A DNA stretch of 64,000 nucleotides from Caballeronia sp. NK8 (GCF_018408855.1 NZ_AP024323.1:558001-622000); one strand, 5' to 3'. Shown: positions 41,681-52,052, counted from the first letter of the stretch. Translations and numbers: made by a program. The notes: generated by a model not told the origin, from the letters alone.

Positions 41681-43213
41681 GTGAATATCGCTGCTGAACA
41701 TCCGGCGCAGAGTGCGTCCGTCCGTACGGCCAAACTGCTCATCGACGGCCAGTTTGTCGATTCGAAGACGACCGAATGGCGCGACATCGTCAATCCCGCG
41801 ACGCAGGAAGTGGTCGGCCGCGTGCCGTTCGCGACGGCGGACGAAGTGAACGCCGCAGTCGCCGCCGCACACAAGGCGTTTCAGACCTGGCGCACGACGC
41901 CGCTCGGCGCGCGCATGCGGCTGATGCTCAAGTTTCAGGATCTGGTGCGCCAGAACCAGAAGCGCATCGCGCAGACGCTGACGGCCGAGCAGGGCAAGAC
42001 GCTCGCCGATGCCGAAGGCGACATCTTTCGCGGCCTCGAAGTCGTCGAGCATGCGTGCTCGATCAGCACCTTGCAGCAAGGCGAATTCTCCGAAAACGTC
42101 GCGGGCGGTGTGGATACCTACACGCTGCGTCAGCCGATCGGCGTCTGCGCGGGCATCACGCCGTTCAACTTCCCCGCGATGATCCCGCTGTGGATGTTCC
42201 CGATGGCGATCGTCTGCGGCAACACCTTCGTGCTGAAGCCGTCCGAGCAGGACCCGCTTTCGACCATGGAGCTCGTGGAACTCGCGCTCGAAGCGGGCGT
42301 GCCGCCGGGCGTGCTGAACGTCGTGCATGGCGGCAAGGAAGTCGTCGACGCTATCTGCACGCATCCCGATATCAAGGCGATCTCGTTCGTCGGCTCGACG
42401 GCCGTCGGCACGCATGTCTACAACCTCGCGAGCCAGCACGGCAAGCGCGTGCAGTCGATGATGGGCGCGAAGAATCACGCCGTCGTGCTGCCCGACGCGA
42501 ACAAGGAGCAGACGCTCAACGCGCTCGCGGGCGCGGGTTTCGGCGCGGCGGGACAGCGCTGCATGGCGACCTCGGTGGCGGTGTTCGTGGGCGCGTCGAA
42601 GGACTGGGTGCCGGAACTCGTCGAACGCGCGAAGACGCTCAAGGTCAACGCGGGCGTCGAACCGAATACGGATGTCGGCCCGGTCGTATCGAAAGCGGCG
42701 AAGGAGCGGATTCTCGGCATGATCGGCCGGGGCGTGGAAGAGGGCGCGACGCTCGCGCTCGATGGCCGCGATATCGACGTAAAGGGCTACGAAAGCGGCA
42801 ACTTCATCGGCCCGACGATCTTCACGAACGTGAATACCGACATGTCGGTCTACAAAACGGAGATCTTCGGCCCGGTGCTGTGCGTGGTCGAAGCCGACAC
42901 GCTCGACGACGCCATCGCGCTCGTCAACCGCAATCCGATGGGCAACGGCGTCGGCCTCTTCACGCAGAGCGGCGCGGCGGCGCGCAAGTTTCAGAGCGAA
43001 ATCGATATCGGTCAGGTGGGCATCAACATTCCGATTCCGGTGCCGGTGCCCGCGTTCAGCTTCACGGGTTCGCGCGGCTCGAAGCTCGGCGATCTCGGCC
43101 CGTACGGCAAGCAGGTCGTGCAGTTCTACACGCAGACGAAAACAGTCACCGCGCGCTGGTTCGACGACGCCACCGTAAACGACGGCGTGAACACGACCAT
43201 CTCGCTGAGATAA
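41681..43213 (+). CDS. mmsA: methylmalonate-semialdehyde dehydrogenase (CoA-acylating)
   Basis: GTG start at 41681 after AAGGAG, 510 residues. Aldehyde dehydrogenase fold with catalytic Cys294 in GAAGQRCMATSV; AGITPFNFPAMIPLWMFPMA, FVGSTAVGTHVY and LVNRNPMGNGVGLFTQ are typical of MmsA. It converts methylmalonate (or malonate) semialdehyde with CoA and NAD to propionyl-CoA or acetyl-CoA and CO2 in valine and inositol breakdown. mmsB follows after 16 bases. Upstream LysR probably controls it. Confidence 0.94.
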   Translation: MNIAAEHPAQSASVRTAKLLIDGQFVDSKTTEWRDIVNPATQEVVGRVPFATADEVNAAVAAAHKAFQTWRTTPLGARMRLMLKFQDLVRQNQKRIAQTLTAEQGKTLADAEGDIFRGLEVVEHACSISTLQQGEFSENVAGGVDTYTLRQPIGVCAGITPFNFPAMIPLWMFPMAIVCGNTFVLKPSEQDPLSTMELVELALEAGVPPGVLNVVHGGKEVVDAICTHPDIKAISFVGSTAVGTHVYNLASQHGKRVQSMMGAKNHAVVLPDANKEQTLNALAGAGFGAAGQRCMATSVAVFVGASKDWVPELVERAKTLKVNAGVEPNTDVGPVVSKAAKERILGMIGRGVEEGATLALDGRDIDVKGYESGNFIGPTIFTNVNTDMSVYKTEIFGPVLCVVEADTLDDAIALVNRNPMGNGVGLFTQSGAAARKFQSEIDIGQVGINIPIPVPVPAFSFTGSRGSKLGDLGPYGKQVVQFYTQTKTVTARWFDDATVNDGVNTTISLR

Positions 43214-43229
43214 GAACAAGGAGACGGCG

Positions 43230-44126
43230 ATGAAAATAGGTTTTGTCGGCCTGGGTCACATGGGCGGTCCGATGGCCGCCAATCTGCTGAAGGCGGGGCA
43301 CGCGGTCACGGCGTTCGATCTCGTGCCCGCCGCGCTCGACGCGGCGAAGGCGGCGGGCGCGACGCTCGCCGCGTCGCCGCGCGCGGCGGCGGAGGGCGCG
43401 GAAGTCGTTATCACGATGCTGCCCGCGGCGCAACACGTGAAGGCGGTTTATTTGAACGATGACGGCGTGCTCGCGGGCGTCGCGAAGGGCATTCCGCTCG
43501 TCGACAGCAGCACGATCGATCCCGCCACGGCGAGGCTCATCGGCGAAGCGGCGGGAAAGCAGGGCAATCCGTTCGCGGATGCGCCGGTCTCGGGCGGCGT
43601 CGTCGGCGCGCAGGCGGGCACGCTGACCTTCATGGTCGGCGCGGACGAAGCGCTCTTCGAAACGTTGCGCCCGGTGCTGTCCGGCATGGGCAAGAATATG
43701 GTGCGATGCGGCGAAACCGGCACAGGCCAGATCGCGAAGATCTGCAATAACCTGTTATTGGGGATTTCCATGATCGGCGTCGCCGAAGCGATGAAACTCG
43801 GCGAAACGCTCGGCATCGATCCGACGAAACTCGCGAGCATCGTCAATACCTCCACTGGACGTTGCTGGAGTTCGGATACGTGTAATCCCTATCCGGGTAT
43901 TGTCGAAACCGCGCCTGCGTCGCGCGGTTATTCGGGTGGCTTCGGCGCGGATCTTATGTTGAAGGATCTGGGTCTCGCCGTCGATGCCGCGCGCGGCGCG
44001 AAACAGCCGGTTTTCATGGGCGCGCTGGCACAGCAGTTGTATCAGTCGATGAGTCAGCAGGGCCTCGGCGAACTCGATTTTTCTGGCATTATCAAGCTGT
44101 ACGCAAAGCAACAATCCGGCCAATAA
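43230..44126 (+). CDS. mmsB: 3-hydroxyisobutyrate dehydrogenase
   Basis: 298 residues, AAGGAGA before the ATG. N-terminal GFVGLGHMGGPMAANLLKAG holds the NAD motif of beta-hydroxyacid dehydrogenases; DAPVSGGVVGAQAGTLTFMV and the catalytic Lys in GQIAKICNNLLLG are also in place. It oxidises 3-hydroxyisobutyrate to methylmalonate semialdehyde, the substrate of MmsA upstream. Operon with mmsA (16-base gap). A hairpin follows at 44146-44171. Confidence 0.94.
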   Translation: MKIGFVGLGHMGGPMAANLLKAGHAVTAFDLVPAALDAAKAAGATLAASPRAAAEGAEVVITMLPAAQHVKAVYLNDDGVLAGVAKGIPLVDSSTIDPATARLIGEAAGKQGNPFADAPVSGGVVGAQAGTLTFMVGADEALFETLRPVLSGMGKNMVRCGETGTGQIAKICNNLLLGISMIGVAEAMKLGETLGIDPTKLASIVNTSTGRCWSSDTCNPYPGIVETAPASRGYSGGFGADLMLKDLGLAVDAARGAKQPVFMGALAQQLYQSMSQQGLGELDFSGIIKLYAKQQSGQ

Positions 44127-44145
44127 GGAATCGAACGACATAATC

Positions 44146-44171
44146 ATTCGGCACGCACGCGCGTGCCGAAT
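44146..44171 (+). terminator. hairpin after mmsB
   Basis: ATTCGGCACGC (44146-44156), loop ACGC, GCGTGCCGAAT (44161-44171): a perfect 11-bp GC-rich stem. The following TTGAGGG has no U run, so it is a probable but not classical terminator. Confidence 0.6.
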
Positions 44172-44392
44172 TGAGGGCCGTAATAACTGCTTTATTCAGT
44201 TGCACTGCACAACGCGTCGCGGCAATCCTTAATGGGCGTGATCATCGGGAATACGATGATTCGCTTTCCCGAAAATTGTCCTATTCTGAAAGCACGACGC
44301 CCGTCTGTCGTTCAAAAAAAGAACGCTCCCGGTTGCGCCACCGTGCTGGTAGAACGCCCGTCGTCTTCGGGCAATCAGATGAGGAGTACGCG

Positions 44393-44749
44393 ATGCAAGT
44401 AACACGTCACTTAAATATGGAACTGCGGCACGCCACGGTGCCGACTTATATCGCCAGCTATTTCTTCCCGTTGCTCCTATTGGCATACGAAGTCTGGCGA
44501 GTGGGGTCATGGGTTGCGGTGAACGGCTTCAACTTCATGAACTTTAATGCGATGGGTTATGAGTTCGCATTGATGATCGCCGTGTTCTGCATGCAGATCA
44601 TCGTGGAAATCGCATTCCTCGCAGGCGCTGTGCTGACGAAGCACAAGGACGTCGGCCACAGGCTGGCGAATCTGTCGCTGGGTCTGTTCTGTTCGATGGT
44701 GGTGCTGGGTTTCGACCTTGCACTGCAATATGGATTGAGCGGAAGCTGA
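44393..44749 (+). CDS. small membrane protein, unknown function
   Basis: The ATG at 44393 has GAGGAG 6 bases upstream; the open frame to 44171 is not supported. 118 residues with about four hydrophobic segments: VPTYIASYFFPLLLLAYEVW, FALMIAVFCMQIIVEIAFLA and LANLSLGLFCSMVVLGFDLA. Lys/His loops between them (LTKHKDVGHR) suggest a cytoplasmic turn. No family recognised. Preceded by 220 bases without a gene and followed by a strong terminator, so probably monocistronic. Confidence 0.65.
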   Translation: MQVTRHLNMELRHATVPTYIASYFFPLLLLAYEVWRVGSWVAVNGFNFMNFNAMGYEFALMIAVFCMQIIVEIAFLAGAVLTKHKDVGHRLANLSLGLFCSMVVLGFDLALQYGLSGS

Positions 44750-44783
44750 TCAGTAACGGTTTGCTTATCTGATTCGAAAGATG

Positions 44784-44817
44784 AAACGCCGGTTGCGAAA
44801 CCGGCGTTTTCTTTTTT
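44784..44817 (+). terminator. strong rho-independent terminator between convergent genes
   Basis: AAACGCCGGTT (44784-44794), loop GCGA, AACCGGCGTTT (44799-44809), then TCTTTTTT. It ends transcription of the small membrane gene and, reading the other way, of the glgC-glgA-lipoamide dehydrogenase operon. Confidence 0.88.
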
Positions 44818-46254
44818 CTAGCAACCCGCTGCACTCGCCAGAGCGGGCGGCGTCTCAGACCGCTCTTCGTAGCTTTTTCTGTCCGCGTCCTTCAACGCGC
44901 TGCGCAAGCCTTCTTCCACCACCGGATGATAGAAAGGCAGCTTGAGCGTTTCGTCCAGCGTGAGTTCGAGTTGCACCGCCCAGGCGAGCAGATGGCCGAT
45001 ATGCTCCATCGCCGGGCCGCAACCTTGCGCACCGCGCAGCTTGCCGGTTTTCGCGTCCGCATAGACATGCAGCAGCCCGCGATTCTGCCGCATCACGCGG
45101 CTGCGTCCCTGATTCTCGAATGATGCTTCGCCCGTCACCGTCATCTGCTTGTCGAGATCGTCGTAGGACGCGCCGACCATCACCACCTGCGGCTCGCTGA
45201 ACACGATCGCGAAGGGCACCTTGCGCTTGACCGCCTGCACGTCGGGAAAGCGCGCGGCGTTGTCGCCGGCGAGCTTGCCTTCGTCGGCGGCGTCGTGCAG
45301 CCAGGGCCGCGTGCCGTCGCAATCGCCGGCGATGAAAACCGCGCTATGGCCGCATTGCATCGTGGTTTCGTCGAAGAGCGGCACACCCTTTTCGTTCAGT
45401 TCGATGCCGGCCTTGTCGAGCGCGAGCGGCTCCAGATTCGGCGCGCGGCCCGTCGCGGCGAGCACGAGATCGACGCGTTCGACGTGCTTCCGGCCATCCG
45501 GCGACGTGAAGCGCAGCGTCGGCTGGCCGTCCTCGAGCGACATTTCGTCGAACTTCGCGTCGGGATCGAAATAGAACTCGTCGGCCAGCGCGGCGGCGAG
45601 CGCATCGCGCACGGGTTTGTCGGTGAGCGACGCGACATGGCCGCCTTTGCCGAACATGAAGATCTCGACATCGAGGCGCGCGAGCGCTTGTCCGAGTTCC
45701 AGCGCGATCGGCCCCGCGCCGAACACGGCGATGCGTCTGGGCAGCGTGCGCAGCTCGAACAGTTCGTCGCTCGTGATGAGCCTGTCGCCGAACACTTTCA
45801 GTTGATCGGGCACGGCCGGCGCCGCGCCCGTCGCGATCACGACGCGCTTCGCTTCGATGCGCGTATCCTCGCCGACGACGAGCCGCGTCGGCGCTTCGAA
45901 GCGCGCCTGTCCGCGCAGAATCAAGCCGGCGGGAAGCGCTTCGACTTCTTCGAGCACGCCCTTGACGAAGTGATCGCGTTCGCGCCGCACGTAGTCGAGC
46001 ACATGCGCGTAATTCGCTTCGAGCGCGTGCGTGCCTTCGATGCCGCGCGGCCCGAGCGCGCGGGCATCGTGCAAGCCATTGGCTGCCGCGAGCAGCAACT
46101 TCGACGGCATGCAGCCGACGCGCGCGCAGGTCGTGCCCAGTTCGCCGCCCTCGATCAGCACCGCATTCGCGCCCGCGAGCCGCGCCGCGCGAAACGCGGC
46201 CATGCCGGCCGTGCCCGCGCCGATCACGGCAACGTCCACCTTGAGTTCGTTCAT
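44818..46254 (-). CDS. dihydrolipoyl dehydrogenase-like flavoprotein
   Basis: 478 residues. FAD motif VAVIGAGTAGMAAFRAARLA; redox pair Cys43 and Cys48 in GTTCARVGCMPSK; NAD motif RIAVFGAGPIALELGQALAR; second FAD site VFIAGDCDG; late FYHPVVEEGLR carries the catalytic His and Glu. These define a pyridine nucleotide-disulfide oxidoreductase of the lipoamide dehydrogenase type. It starts 9 bases after glgA, and no 2-oxoacid dehydrogenase E1/E2 gene is nearby, so the substrate may not be lipoamide. Alternatives: a quinone or glutathione-type reductase. Confidence 0.83.
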   Translation of the reverse strand: MNELKVDVAVIGAGTAGMAAFRAARLAGANAVLIEGGELGTTCARVGCMPSKLLLAAANGLHDARALGPRGIEGTHALEANYAHVLDYVRRERDHFVKGVLEEVEALPAGLILRGQARFEAPTRLVVGEDTRIEAKRVVIATGAAPAVPDQLKVFGDRLITSDELFELRTLPRRIAVFGAGPIALELGQALARLDVEIFMFGKGGHVASLTDKPVRDALAAALADEFYFDPDAKFDEMSLEDGQPTLRFTSPDGRKHVERVDLVLAATGRAPNLEPLALDKAGIELNEKGVPLFDETTMQCGHSAVFIAGDCDGTRPWLHDAADEGKLAGDNAARFPDVQAVKRKVPFAIVFSEPQVVMVGASYDDLDKQMTVTGEASFENQGRSRVMRQNRGLLHVYADAKTGKLRGAQGCGPAMEHIGHLLAWAVQLELTLDETLKLPFYHPVVEEGLRSALKDADRKSYEERSETPPALASAAGC

Positions 46255-46263
46255 TCGATCGCC

Positions 46264-47727
46264 TCAGCGGCCCGTCAGCCCTTGATACACCTCCGCGTAT
46301 CTGAGGGCCGCGGCTTCCCAGCTGAAGCGCTGATTCATCGCGCGTTTGACGACGGCCTTCCAGTCGGTGCGCCGCGCCTTCAGGGCGAACGCGCGCCGGA
46401 TCGCGCCGACGATGCCCGCGCGGTCGAAGGTATCGAACACGAAGCCGGTCGCGAGTTCGTCGGCGAGATTTTCGAGCGAGCTGTCGACGACGGTATCGGC
46501 CAGCCCGCCCACGCGATGCACGAGCGGCAGCGCGCCGTACGCGAGCGCGTAGAGTTGCGTGAGCCCGCATGGCTCGAAGCGCGACGGCACCATCACGATA
46601 TCGCTGCCGGCGATGATCGAATGCGACAGCGTCTCGTCAAACCCGAGTTCGACCGCGACCGCGCCCGGATGCGCCGCCGCCGCGTTCTTCATGCCGGTTT
46701 CGAGCGCCGGATCACCGGTGCCGAGCACGACGAGCTGTCCGCCGCGCTGGACGATATCGGGCACGACCGACAGCAGCAGATCGAGCCCTTTCTGTTCGGT
46801 CAGCCGGCTGACGACGCCGAAGAGCAGGGCGTCGTCGTCGCGCGCGAGTCCCATGCGCTCCTGCAGCGCGGCCTTGCACTTCGACTTGCCCGCGACTTTC
46901 GACGCGGTGTATGTCGCCGGGATGGATTCATCGACCGACGGGCTCCAGATCGAATAATCGACGCCGTTCAGAATGCCGGTGATTTCGTGGGTGCGCGTCT
47001 GCAGCAGGCCATGCAGCCCCGCGCCGTGCGCCTGCGTCTGGATCTCGCGCGCGTAGGTCGGACTTACCGTCGTGATGCGGTCGGCGTAGTAGAGGCCCGC
47101 CTTGAGGAACGACACATGACCGTAGAACTCCACGCCTTCGACCGCGTAGAAGTCGCCCGGCAATTGCAGCGCACCGAACTCCGACGCCGCGAAGGTGCCC
47201 TGATACGCGAGGTTATGCACGGTCATCACGCTGGCGATGCGCGGCGTGCCGCCGCGCTCGAACGCGCGCAGATACGCGGGCGCGAGTCCCGCGTGCCAGT
47301 CGTGCGCGTGCACGATATGCGGCTTCCACGCCGGATCGGCGCCCGTGGCGATGCGCGCCGCGGCCCACCCGAGCAGCGCGAAGCGGCGGTCGTTATCGGC
47401 ATAGGGGCGATGCGCGGCATCGAGATAGGGATTGCCGGGACGGTCGTAGAACACGTCCGCGCGCACCACGTAGACCACCACGCCGTGCGGCTGCAACACA
47501 CCGCGTTCGAGTCTCACGGTCCCCGCGCCGAACGCGCCGCCCAGATCGGCGACGGGTTCGAGGTCCGTGAGCCCCGCCAGCACGGCGGGAAAGCCCGGCA
47601 GCACGACGCGCGCGTCCGTGCCCAGTTGCGATTGCGCGGGCGGCAGCGCGCCGACTACATCGGCGAGGCCGCCGGTTTTCAACAGCGGAAACATTTCTGC
47701 TGCGGCATGCAGCACGCATACGGTCAT
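46264..47727 (-). CDS. glgA: glycogen synthase (ADP-glucose)
   Basis: The ATG at 47727 (GGGAGC upstream) gives 487 residues, the usual size; the longer open frame to 47925 overlaps glgC and is set aside. ADP-glucose binding KTGGLADVVGALP is at residues 16-28; DWHAGLAPAYL, VFSRLTEQKG-like VVSRLTEQKGLDLLL and PSRFEPCGLTQLYALAYG complete the GT5 motifs. It extends alpha-1,4-glucan chains. Second gene of an operon with glgC (38-base gap). Confidence 0.96.
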   Translation of the reverse strand: MTVCVLHAAAEMFPLLKTGGLADVVGALPPAQSQLGTDARVVLPGFPAVLAGLTDLEPVADLGGAFGAGTVRLERGVLQPHGVVVYVVRADVFYDRPGNPYLDAAHRPYADNDRRFALLGWAAARIATGADPAWKPHIVHAHDWHAGLAPAYLRAFERGGTPRIASVMTVHNLAYQGTFAASEFGALQLPGDFYAVEGVEFYGHVSFLKAGLYYADRITTVSPTYAREIQTQAHGAGLHGLLQTRTHEITGILNGVDYSIWSPSVDESIPATYTASKVAGKSKCKAALQERMGLARDDDALLFGVVSRLTEQKGLDLLLSVVPDIVQRGGQLVVLGTGDPALETGMKNAAAAHPGAVAVELGFDETLSHSIIAGSDIVMVPSRFEPCGLTQLYALAYGALPLVHRVGGLADTVVDSSLENLADELATGFVFDTFDRAGIVGAIRRAFALKARRTDWKAVVKRAMNQRFSWEAAALRYAEVYQGLTGR

Positions 47728-47765
47728 CGGCGCTCCCGTCGACTGGTTTTGTGGGGCCGGCGCGT

Positions 47766-49037
47766 CTAACGCTGGGACAGACGCGCCAGGGCGTCGCGCG
47801 TGATGAGCGTCACGCCCGACTCCGTGCGGAAGAAGCGCGCGGCGTCGTCGTCCGGGTCCTCGCCCACCACGAGCCCTTCGGGCACCGTGCAGCCCCGGTC
47901 GATCACGACGCGTTGCAGGCGGCAACTCGGCCCGACGGTCACCTGAGGCAACAAGACTGCCTCATTGATGTTACAGAACGAGTGCACCCGCACCGCCGAC
48001 GAAAACACCGACTTCGACACCTGCGATCCCGAAATCACGCAGCCGCCGCAGACCAGCAGATTGGTGATCGCACCTTGCTGGCCGTTCAGGTCGCGCACGA
48101 ACTTGCCGGGCGGCAATTGCTCCTGATTCGTCCAGATCGGCCATTTGCGGTCGTAGAGATCGAGTTCCGGAATCGTCGAGGCCAGATCGAGATTCGCGGA
48201 CCAGTACGCGTCGACGGTGCCGACGTCGCGCCAGTACGCGGGCGCGTCCGGATCGCTGCTCGAGGTCACGCACGACATGCCGAACGGATGCGCGATGGCC
48301 TTGCCCGTCGTGACGACGCGCGGAATGATGTCCTTGCCGAAGTCGTGATCCGTGTTCGACGTCTCGATGTTCTCCTGCAGCATCTCGTAGAGATACTTCG
48401 CGCTGAACACGTAGATGCCCATGCTCGCGAGCGCCACGTCCGGCTTGCCGGGCATCGCGGGCGGATCGGCGGGCTTTTCGAGGAAGTCGGTCACGCGGCG
48501 GTTTTCATCGACGTGCATGACGCCGAACGCCACCGCGTCCATGCGCGGCACCTCGATGCAGCCGACCGTGCAGTCCGCGCCGCTCTCGACGTGGTCGAGC
48601 ACCATGCGCGTGTAGTCCATCTTGTAGATGTGATCGCCCGCCAGCACGACGACGAACTCCGCGCCGATCGAGCGGACGATGTCGAGGTTCTGATACACGG
48701 CGTCGGCGGTGCCGCGATACCAGCTCGAATCGACGCGCTGCTGCGCCGGCCAGATATCGATGAACTCGTTGAACTCGCCGCGCAGGAAGCCCCAGCCGCG
48801 CTGCAGATGGCGGATGAGCGAGTGCGCCTTGTATTGCGTGACGACGGCGATGCGGCGGATGCCGGAATTGAGGCAGTTGGACAGCGCGAAATCGATGATG
48901 CGGTACTTGCCGCCGAAGTGGACGGCCGGCTTGACGCGCTTGTCGGTGAGCGGGCCGAGACGGGTGCCGCGCCCGCCGGCGAGAACGATTGCGAGGGTCG
49001 ACTTTTGCAAATCGGTGCGATTCTTAAGCGTCTCCAT
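47766..49037 (-). CDS. glgC: glucose-1-phosphate adenylyltransferase
   Basis: The ATG at 49037 has AGGAGG upstream and gives 423 residues. N-terminal [21 protein letters not shown] is the nucleotide-binding and allosteric loop; [24 protein letters not shown] and [17 protein letters not shown] (beta-helix) are diagnostic. It makes ADP-glucose from glucose-1-phosphate and ATP, the committed step of glycogen synthesis. First gene of the glgC-glgA-flavoprotein operon; no branching enzyme or phosphorylase is in the window. Confidence 0.97.
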   Translation of the reverse strand: METLKNRTDLQKSTLAIVLAGGRGTRLGPLTDKRVKPAVHFGGKYRIIDFALSNCLNSGIRRIAVVTQYKAHSLIRHLQRGWGFLRGEFNEFIDIWPAQQRVDSSWYRGTADAVYQNLDIVRSIGAEFVVVLAGDHIYKMDYTRMVLDHVESGADCTVGCIEVPRMDAVAFGVMHVDENRRVTDFLEKPADPPAMPGKPDVALASMGIYVFSAKYLYEMLQENIETSNTDHDFGKDIIPRVVTTGKAIAHPFGMSCVTSSSDPDAPAYWRDVGTVDAYWSANLDLASTIPELDLYDRKWPIWTNQEQLPPGKFVRDLNGQQGAITNLLVCGGCVISGSQVSKSVFSSAVRVHSFCNINEAVLLPQVTVGPSCRLQRVVIDRGCTVPEGLVVGEDPDDDAARFFRTESGVTLITRDALARLSQR

Positions 49038-49513
49038 GTCAGCCTCCTGATTTGACCTGCGACTATTGATGTCTTGCCGTGTATTCGTCCTCGTATGCCT
49101 TCCATGTATGCGTGACTGGAGCATTATCCGGCGCGTATTCGAATCCGTGTGCTGAAGTCGGCCGTTTTTTTGTGGATGACAACGTGAGCAAGCCGCGTGC
49201 CGATCGCGCACGAGCGTGCTGCGCACACGGTGTGATGGCATCGCGGGTGTTGCGCTCGCGCGACCTTTTCGGACTTCTGTCGATCTCGCGGCGCGATTCA
49301 GCGCGTTCCCGCAATTTATATCGAACGGCCCATGCCGCAGTGCGTCGAGGCACGGCACAATACGAGGCAGGCGCAGCACCAGCGCGCCCGCGCGCGGCGT
49401 CCACCGGCGTTCTTCGCCGGGCGGCCGCCGCGCTGCGCTGCACGACCTTCTCGCACGACAAGCGCGCGACAAACGTTTCACCTGACCGGACACGATCAAT
49501 CGGGAATCAGAAG
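49038..49513. other. 476-base divergent spacer between glgC and pdxY
   Basis: Holds the promoters of both genes but no clear -35/-10 pair was fixed. It includes a run of T near 49168-49175 and no gene with a credible start. Open frames from the pdxY side run through it in frame but lack a ribosome-binding site. Confidence 0.4.
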
Positions 49514-50395
49514 ATGAACAACGTCCTGAGCATTCAGTCGCATGTGGTGTTCGGCCATGCGGGCAACAGCGCAGCGGTTTTTCCGATGCGGCGTCTCGGC
49601 GTCAATGTCTGGCCGCTCAACACGGTGCAGTTCTCCAATCACACGCAGTACGGCCGCTGGACCGGAAGCGCGTTCGACGCCGACGAGTTGCAGAACGTGA
49701 TCGAGGGCATCGGCGCGATCGGTGTGCTCGGGCGCTGCAATGCGGTGCTTTCGGGTTATCTCGGTGCGCCGGAGCAGGGCCGCGCGGTCGTCGAGATCGT
49801 GAAGATGGTGAAGGCCGTGAACCCGCGCGCGCTGTTTTTCTGCGATCCGGTCATGGGTCAGACGGGCGGCTGCACGGTCGCGTCCGGCATCGAGGATTTC
49901 CTCGTCACAACGATGCCCGAAGTCGCCGACGCATTGATGCCCAATCACGTCGAACTGGAAAAGCTCGTCGGACGCCCGATCGAAACGGTGGAGGAAGCCG
50001 TCGATGCGTGCCGCGAAGTGATCGGGCGCGGCCCACGCACGGTGCTCGTGAAGCATCTGCTCGATCGCAACAGCCGCGCCGACACCTTCAACATGCTCGC
50101 CGTGTCGCCCAATGAGGCGTGGTTCGCGCAACGTCCGCTGTATCCGTTCGCGCGGCAGCCGGTCGGCGTCGGCGACCTGACGAGCGCCGTGTTCGTCGCG
50201 CGCACGCTGTTGGGCGACTCGATGCGCAACGCGCTCGAGCATACGCTCGCGGCGGTCAATGCCGTAGTCAAGGCGACTTATGACGCCGGACGCTACGAGC
50301 TGGAAATCGTCGCGTCGCAGGACGAGATCGCGAAGCCGACCGACCGTTTCCCCGCGATCCGCGTGACCGGCACGGAGATCGTCAGGGGCGGCTAA
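49514..50395 (+). CDS. pdxY: pyridoxal kinase
   Basis: The ATG at 49514 gives 293 residues; the in-frame extension to 49079 is not needed. N-terminal [20 protein letters not shown] is the pyridoxal kinase signature, followed by [13 protein letters not shown] and the anion-hole [10 protein letters not shown]. It phosphorylates pyridoxal with ATP in the salvage of vitamin B6. Convergent and overlapping by four bases with the IclR gene at 50392. Confidence 0.93.
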   Translation: MNNVLSIQSHVVFGHAGNSAAVFPMRRLGVNVWPLNTVQFSNHTQYGRWTGSAFDADELQNVIEGIGAIGVLGRCNAVLSGYLGAPEQGRAVVEIVKMVKAVNPRALFFCDPVMGQTGGCTVASGIEDFLVTTMPEVADALMPNHVELEKLVGRPIETVEEAVDACREVIGRGPRTVLVKHLLDRNSRADTFNMLAVSPNEAWFAQRPLYPFARQPVGVGDLTSAVFVARTLLGDSMRNALEHTLAAVNAVVKATYDAGRYELEIVASQDEIAKPTDRFPAIRVTGTEIVRGG

Positions 50396-51204
50396 CCCGC
50401 CTCCGTCTGCTCGTCCGCTTCCATCAGGCCGAAGCGCCAGGACAGACGCCGCGTCGCCGCGAGCAGCGCGCGGGCGAGCGGGCCATCGGCGGCGCTGTCG
50501 AAGCCGCCCGCCGAACCGATCAGCGCGATCACGAGGCACACGCTGCCGGTGTGATCGAACACCGGCGCGGCCAGCGTGTGGATGCCGGGCACCGGCGCGC
50601 CGAGCGCCGTATCGAGACCGTGCGCCCTGATTTCATCGAGCCGTTCGCGGAACACGGTGTCGGCTGCCGCGTCCGGCTGCGCGCCCGCGAGCCGGATGCC
50701 GTCCTGCGCCATCAGGCTCGCTAGCATCTCGGCGGGAAGATACGCGGCGTACACACGCCCTATGGCGGTATTGACGAGCGACATCGCCGTGCCGATGCGC
50801 AAGCTCACGTGCTGCGGCCGCGCCGATTCCTCCAGCCGGATCACGGTCGGGCCGAGCGGTCCGAGCGCGGCCGCGGCGACCGTCATCGACGTGCTCGCAG
50901 CCAGCGCGACGATTTCCGCTTCGGCGTCGCGAATCGGCGAAAGGCGTTGCAGTGCGATGAGCCCGAGCTCGCGGCTCAGCGGGCCTGCGTGGAACAGGCC
51001 TGCGTCGTCGCGCGCGAGCAGCCCGACCTTCACGAGACTCACCAGATGCGCGAACGCTTTCGCCGGCGGCATGCCGGCCGCGGCCGCGAGATCGCGCAGC
51101 GTGAGCGGCTCGCCCGCCGCGACCAGCGCGCGCAACAGATCACCGGTCGCGTCGAGCGCATTGATGCCGCGCTGCGGCTTGGCGTCTTCCTCGAACATCG
51201 TCAT
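50392..51204 (-). CDS. IclR family transcriptional regulator B
   Basis: 270 residues from the ATG at 51204, which overlaps the stop of the next upstream IclR (ATGA). Winged helix at residues 14-60 ([40 protein letters not shown]), followed by the IclR effector domain ([31 protein letters not shown]). IclR proteins bind small acids and control catabolic or transport genes. Tandem arrangement with a paralogue divergent from the MBL-fold and MFS genes suggests joint control of those genes. Confidence 0.87.
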   Translation of the reverse strand: MTMFEEDAKPQRGINALDATGDLLRALVAAGEPLTLRDLAAAAGMPPAKAFAHLVSLVKVGLLARDDAGLFHAGPLSRELGLIALQRLSPIRDAEAEIVALAASTSMTVAAAALGPLGPTVIRLEESARPQHVSLRIGTAMSLVNTAIGRVYAAYLPAEMLASLMAQDGIRLAGAQPDAAADTVFRERLDEIRAHGLDTALGAPVPGIHTLAAPVFDHTGSVCLVIALIGSAGGFDSAADGPLARALLAATRRLSWRFGLMEADEQTEAG

Positions 51205-51965
51205 GAAAGCAGTCCGGTGATATCGCGCGCGGCGTCTTGCAACGCCCGGGCGAGCGGGCCGTCCCAGTCGACGGCGCACAGGCCCGTCGGGCCGATGGCG
51301 GTCAGCGCGAGCTGCATGCGGCGCGCGCCGTCGAACACCGGCACGCACATGCTGCTGACGCCGGGGCTCGGCGCATCGACGCTGCGTTCGATGCCGCGCG
51401 CACGGATCTCGTCGATGCGCGCGGCCATGCCGGGCGCGTCGGCTTCCTGCTGATGCGCGAGCATCGCGGCGACGCGCGATGCATCGTCGAACGCGCGGAA
51501 CACGCGTCCCGTCGAGGTCGCGGAGAGCGACATCACCGTGCCCACGTGCAGATTCACATGCAGCGGATGCCCGCCGCGCTCGTAGCGCACGATGGTCGGC
51601 CCCTGCGGCCCGGCGACGCTGACCGCGACGCTCATGCCCGTCGCGAGCGCCAGCGCCGAAACACGCGGCGCAGCCGCACGATACGCGGGCTGATGTTCTA
51701 GATTCAATAGACCGAGCCTGAGCGAAAGCGGACCCGGTTCGTAATTGCCGGTGAGCGCGTCGCGCTTGACGAGCCCGAGACGCGTGAGGCTCACGAGATA
51801 GGTGTGCGCCTGCGCCGTCGACAGGCTGGCCGCATCGGCGAGCGCGCTCAACGCGAGCGGCTCGCGGCGCGCGGCGAGCGCATCGAGCAGCCGCGCGCCG
51901 ACTTCGACGCTCTGAATGCCGCGCTGCTTTTTCTCTTCTGGCGTGGCAGGAACGGGACGAGCCAA
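51201..51965 (-). CDS. IclR family transcriptional regulator A
   Basis: 254 residues from a TTG at 51965 with CGGAG upstream; an ATG at 52013 would add 16 residues that look non-coding (AT-rich). Winged helix IQSVEVGARLLDALAARREP, LALSALADAASLSTAQAHTY, then effector domain (GTVMSLSATSTGRVFRAFDD, SSMCVPVFDGARRM). It is paralogous to the downstream gene and translationally coupled to it. Divergent from the MBL-fold gene, across an AGCAAGC inverted repeat at 52053-52068. Confidence 0.82.
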   Translation of the reverse strand: MARPVPATPEEKKQRGIQSVEVGARLLDALAARREPLALSALADAASLSTAQAHTYLVSLTRLGLVKRDALTGNYEPGPLSLRLGLLNLEHQPAYRAAAPRVSALALATGMSVAVSVAGPQGPTIVRYERGGHPLHVNLHVGTVMSLSATSTGRVFRAFDDASRVAAMLAHQQEADAPGMAARIDEIRARGIERSVDAPSPGVSSMCVPVFDGARRMQLALTAIGPTGLCAVDWDGPLARALQDAARDITGLLS

Positions 51966-52052
51966 GAGGACTCCGCGAACGAAAAAAGTGAATGTTAGCC
52001 GAGCAGGAATCATCAGATGAAGCGATTCGGTATTTACCCGTAATTTGCAAAT

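Noticed and set aside
45295..47769. 824-codon forward ORF opposite glgA and the flavoprotein
   Set aside because: Shadow frame, Arg/His/Asp-biased, without start signal.
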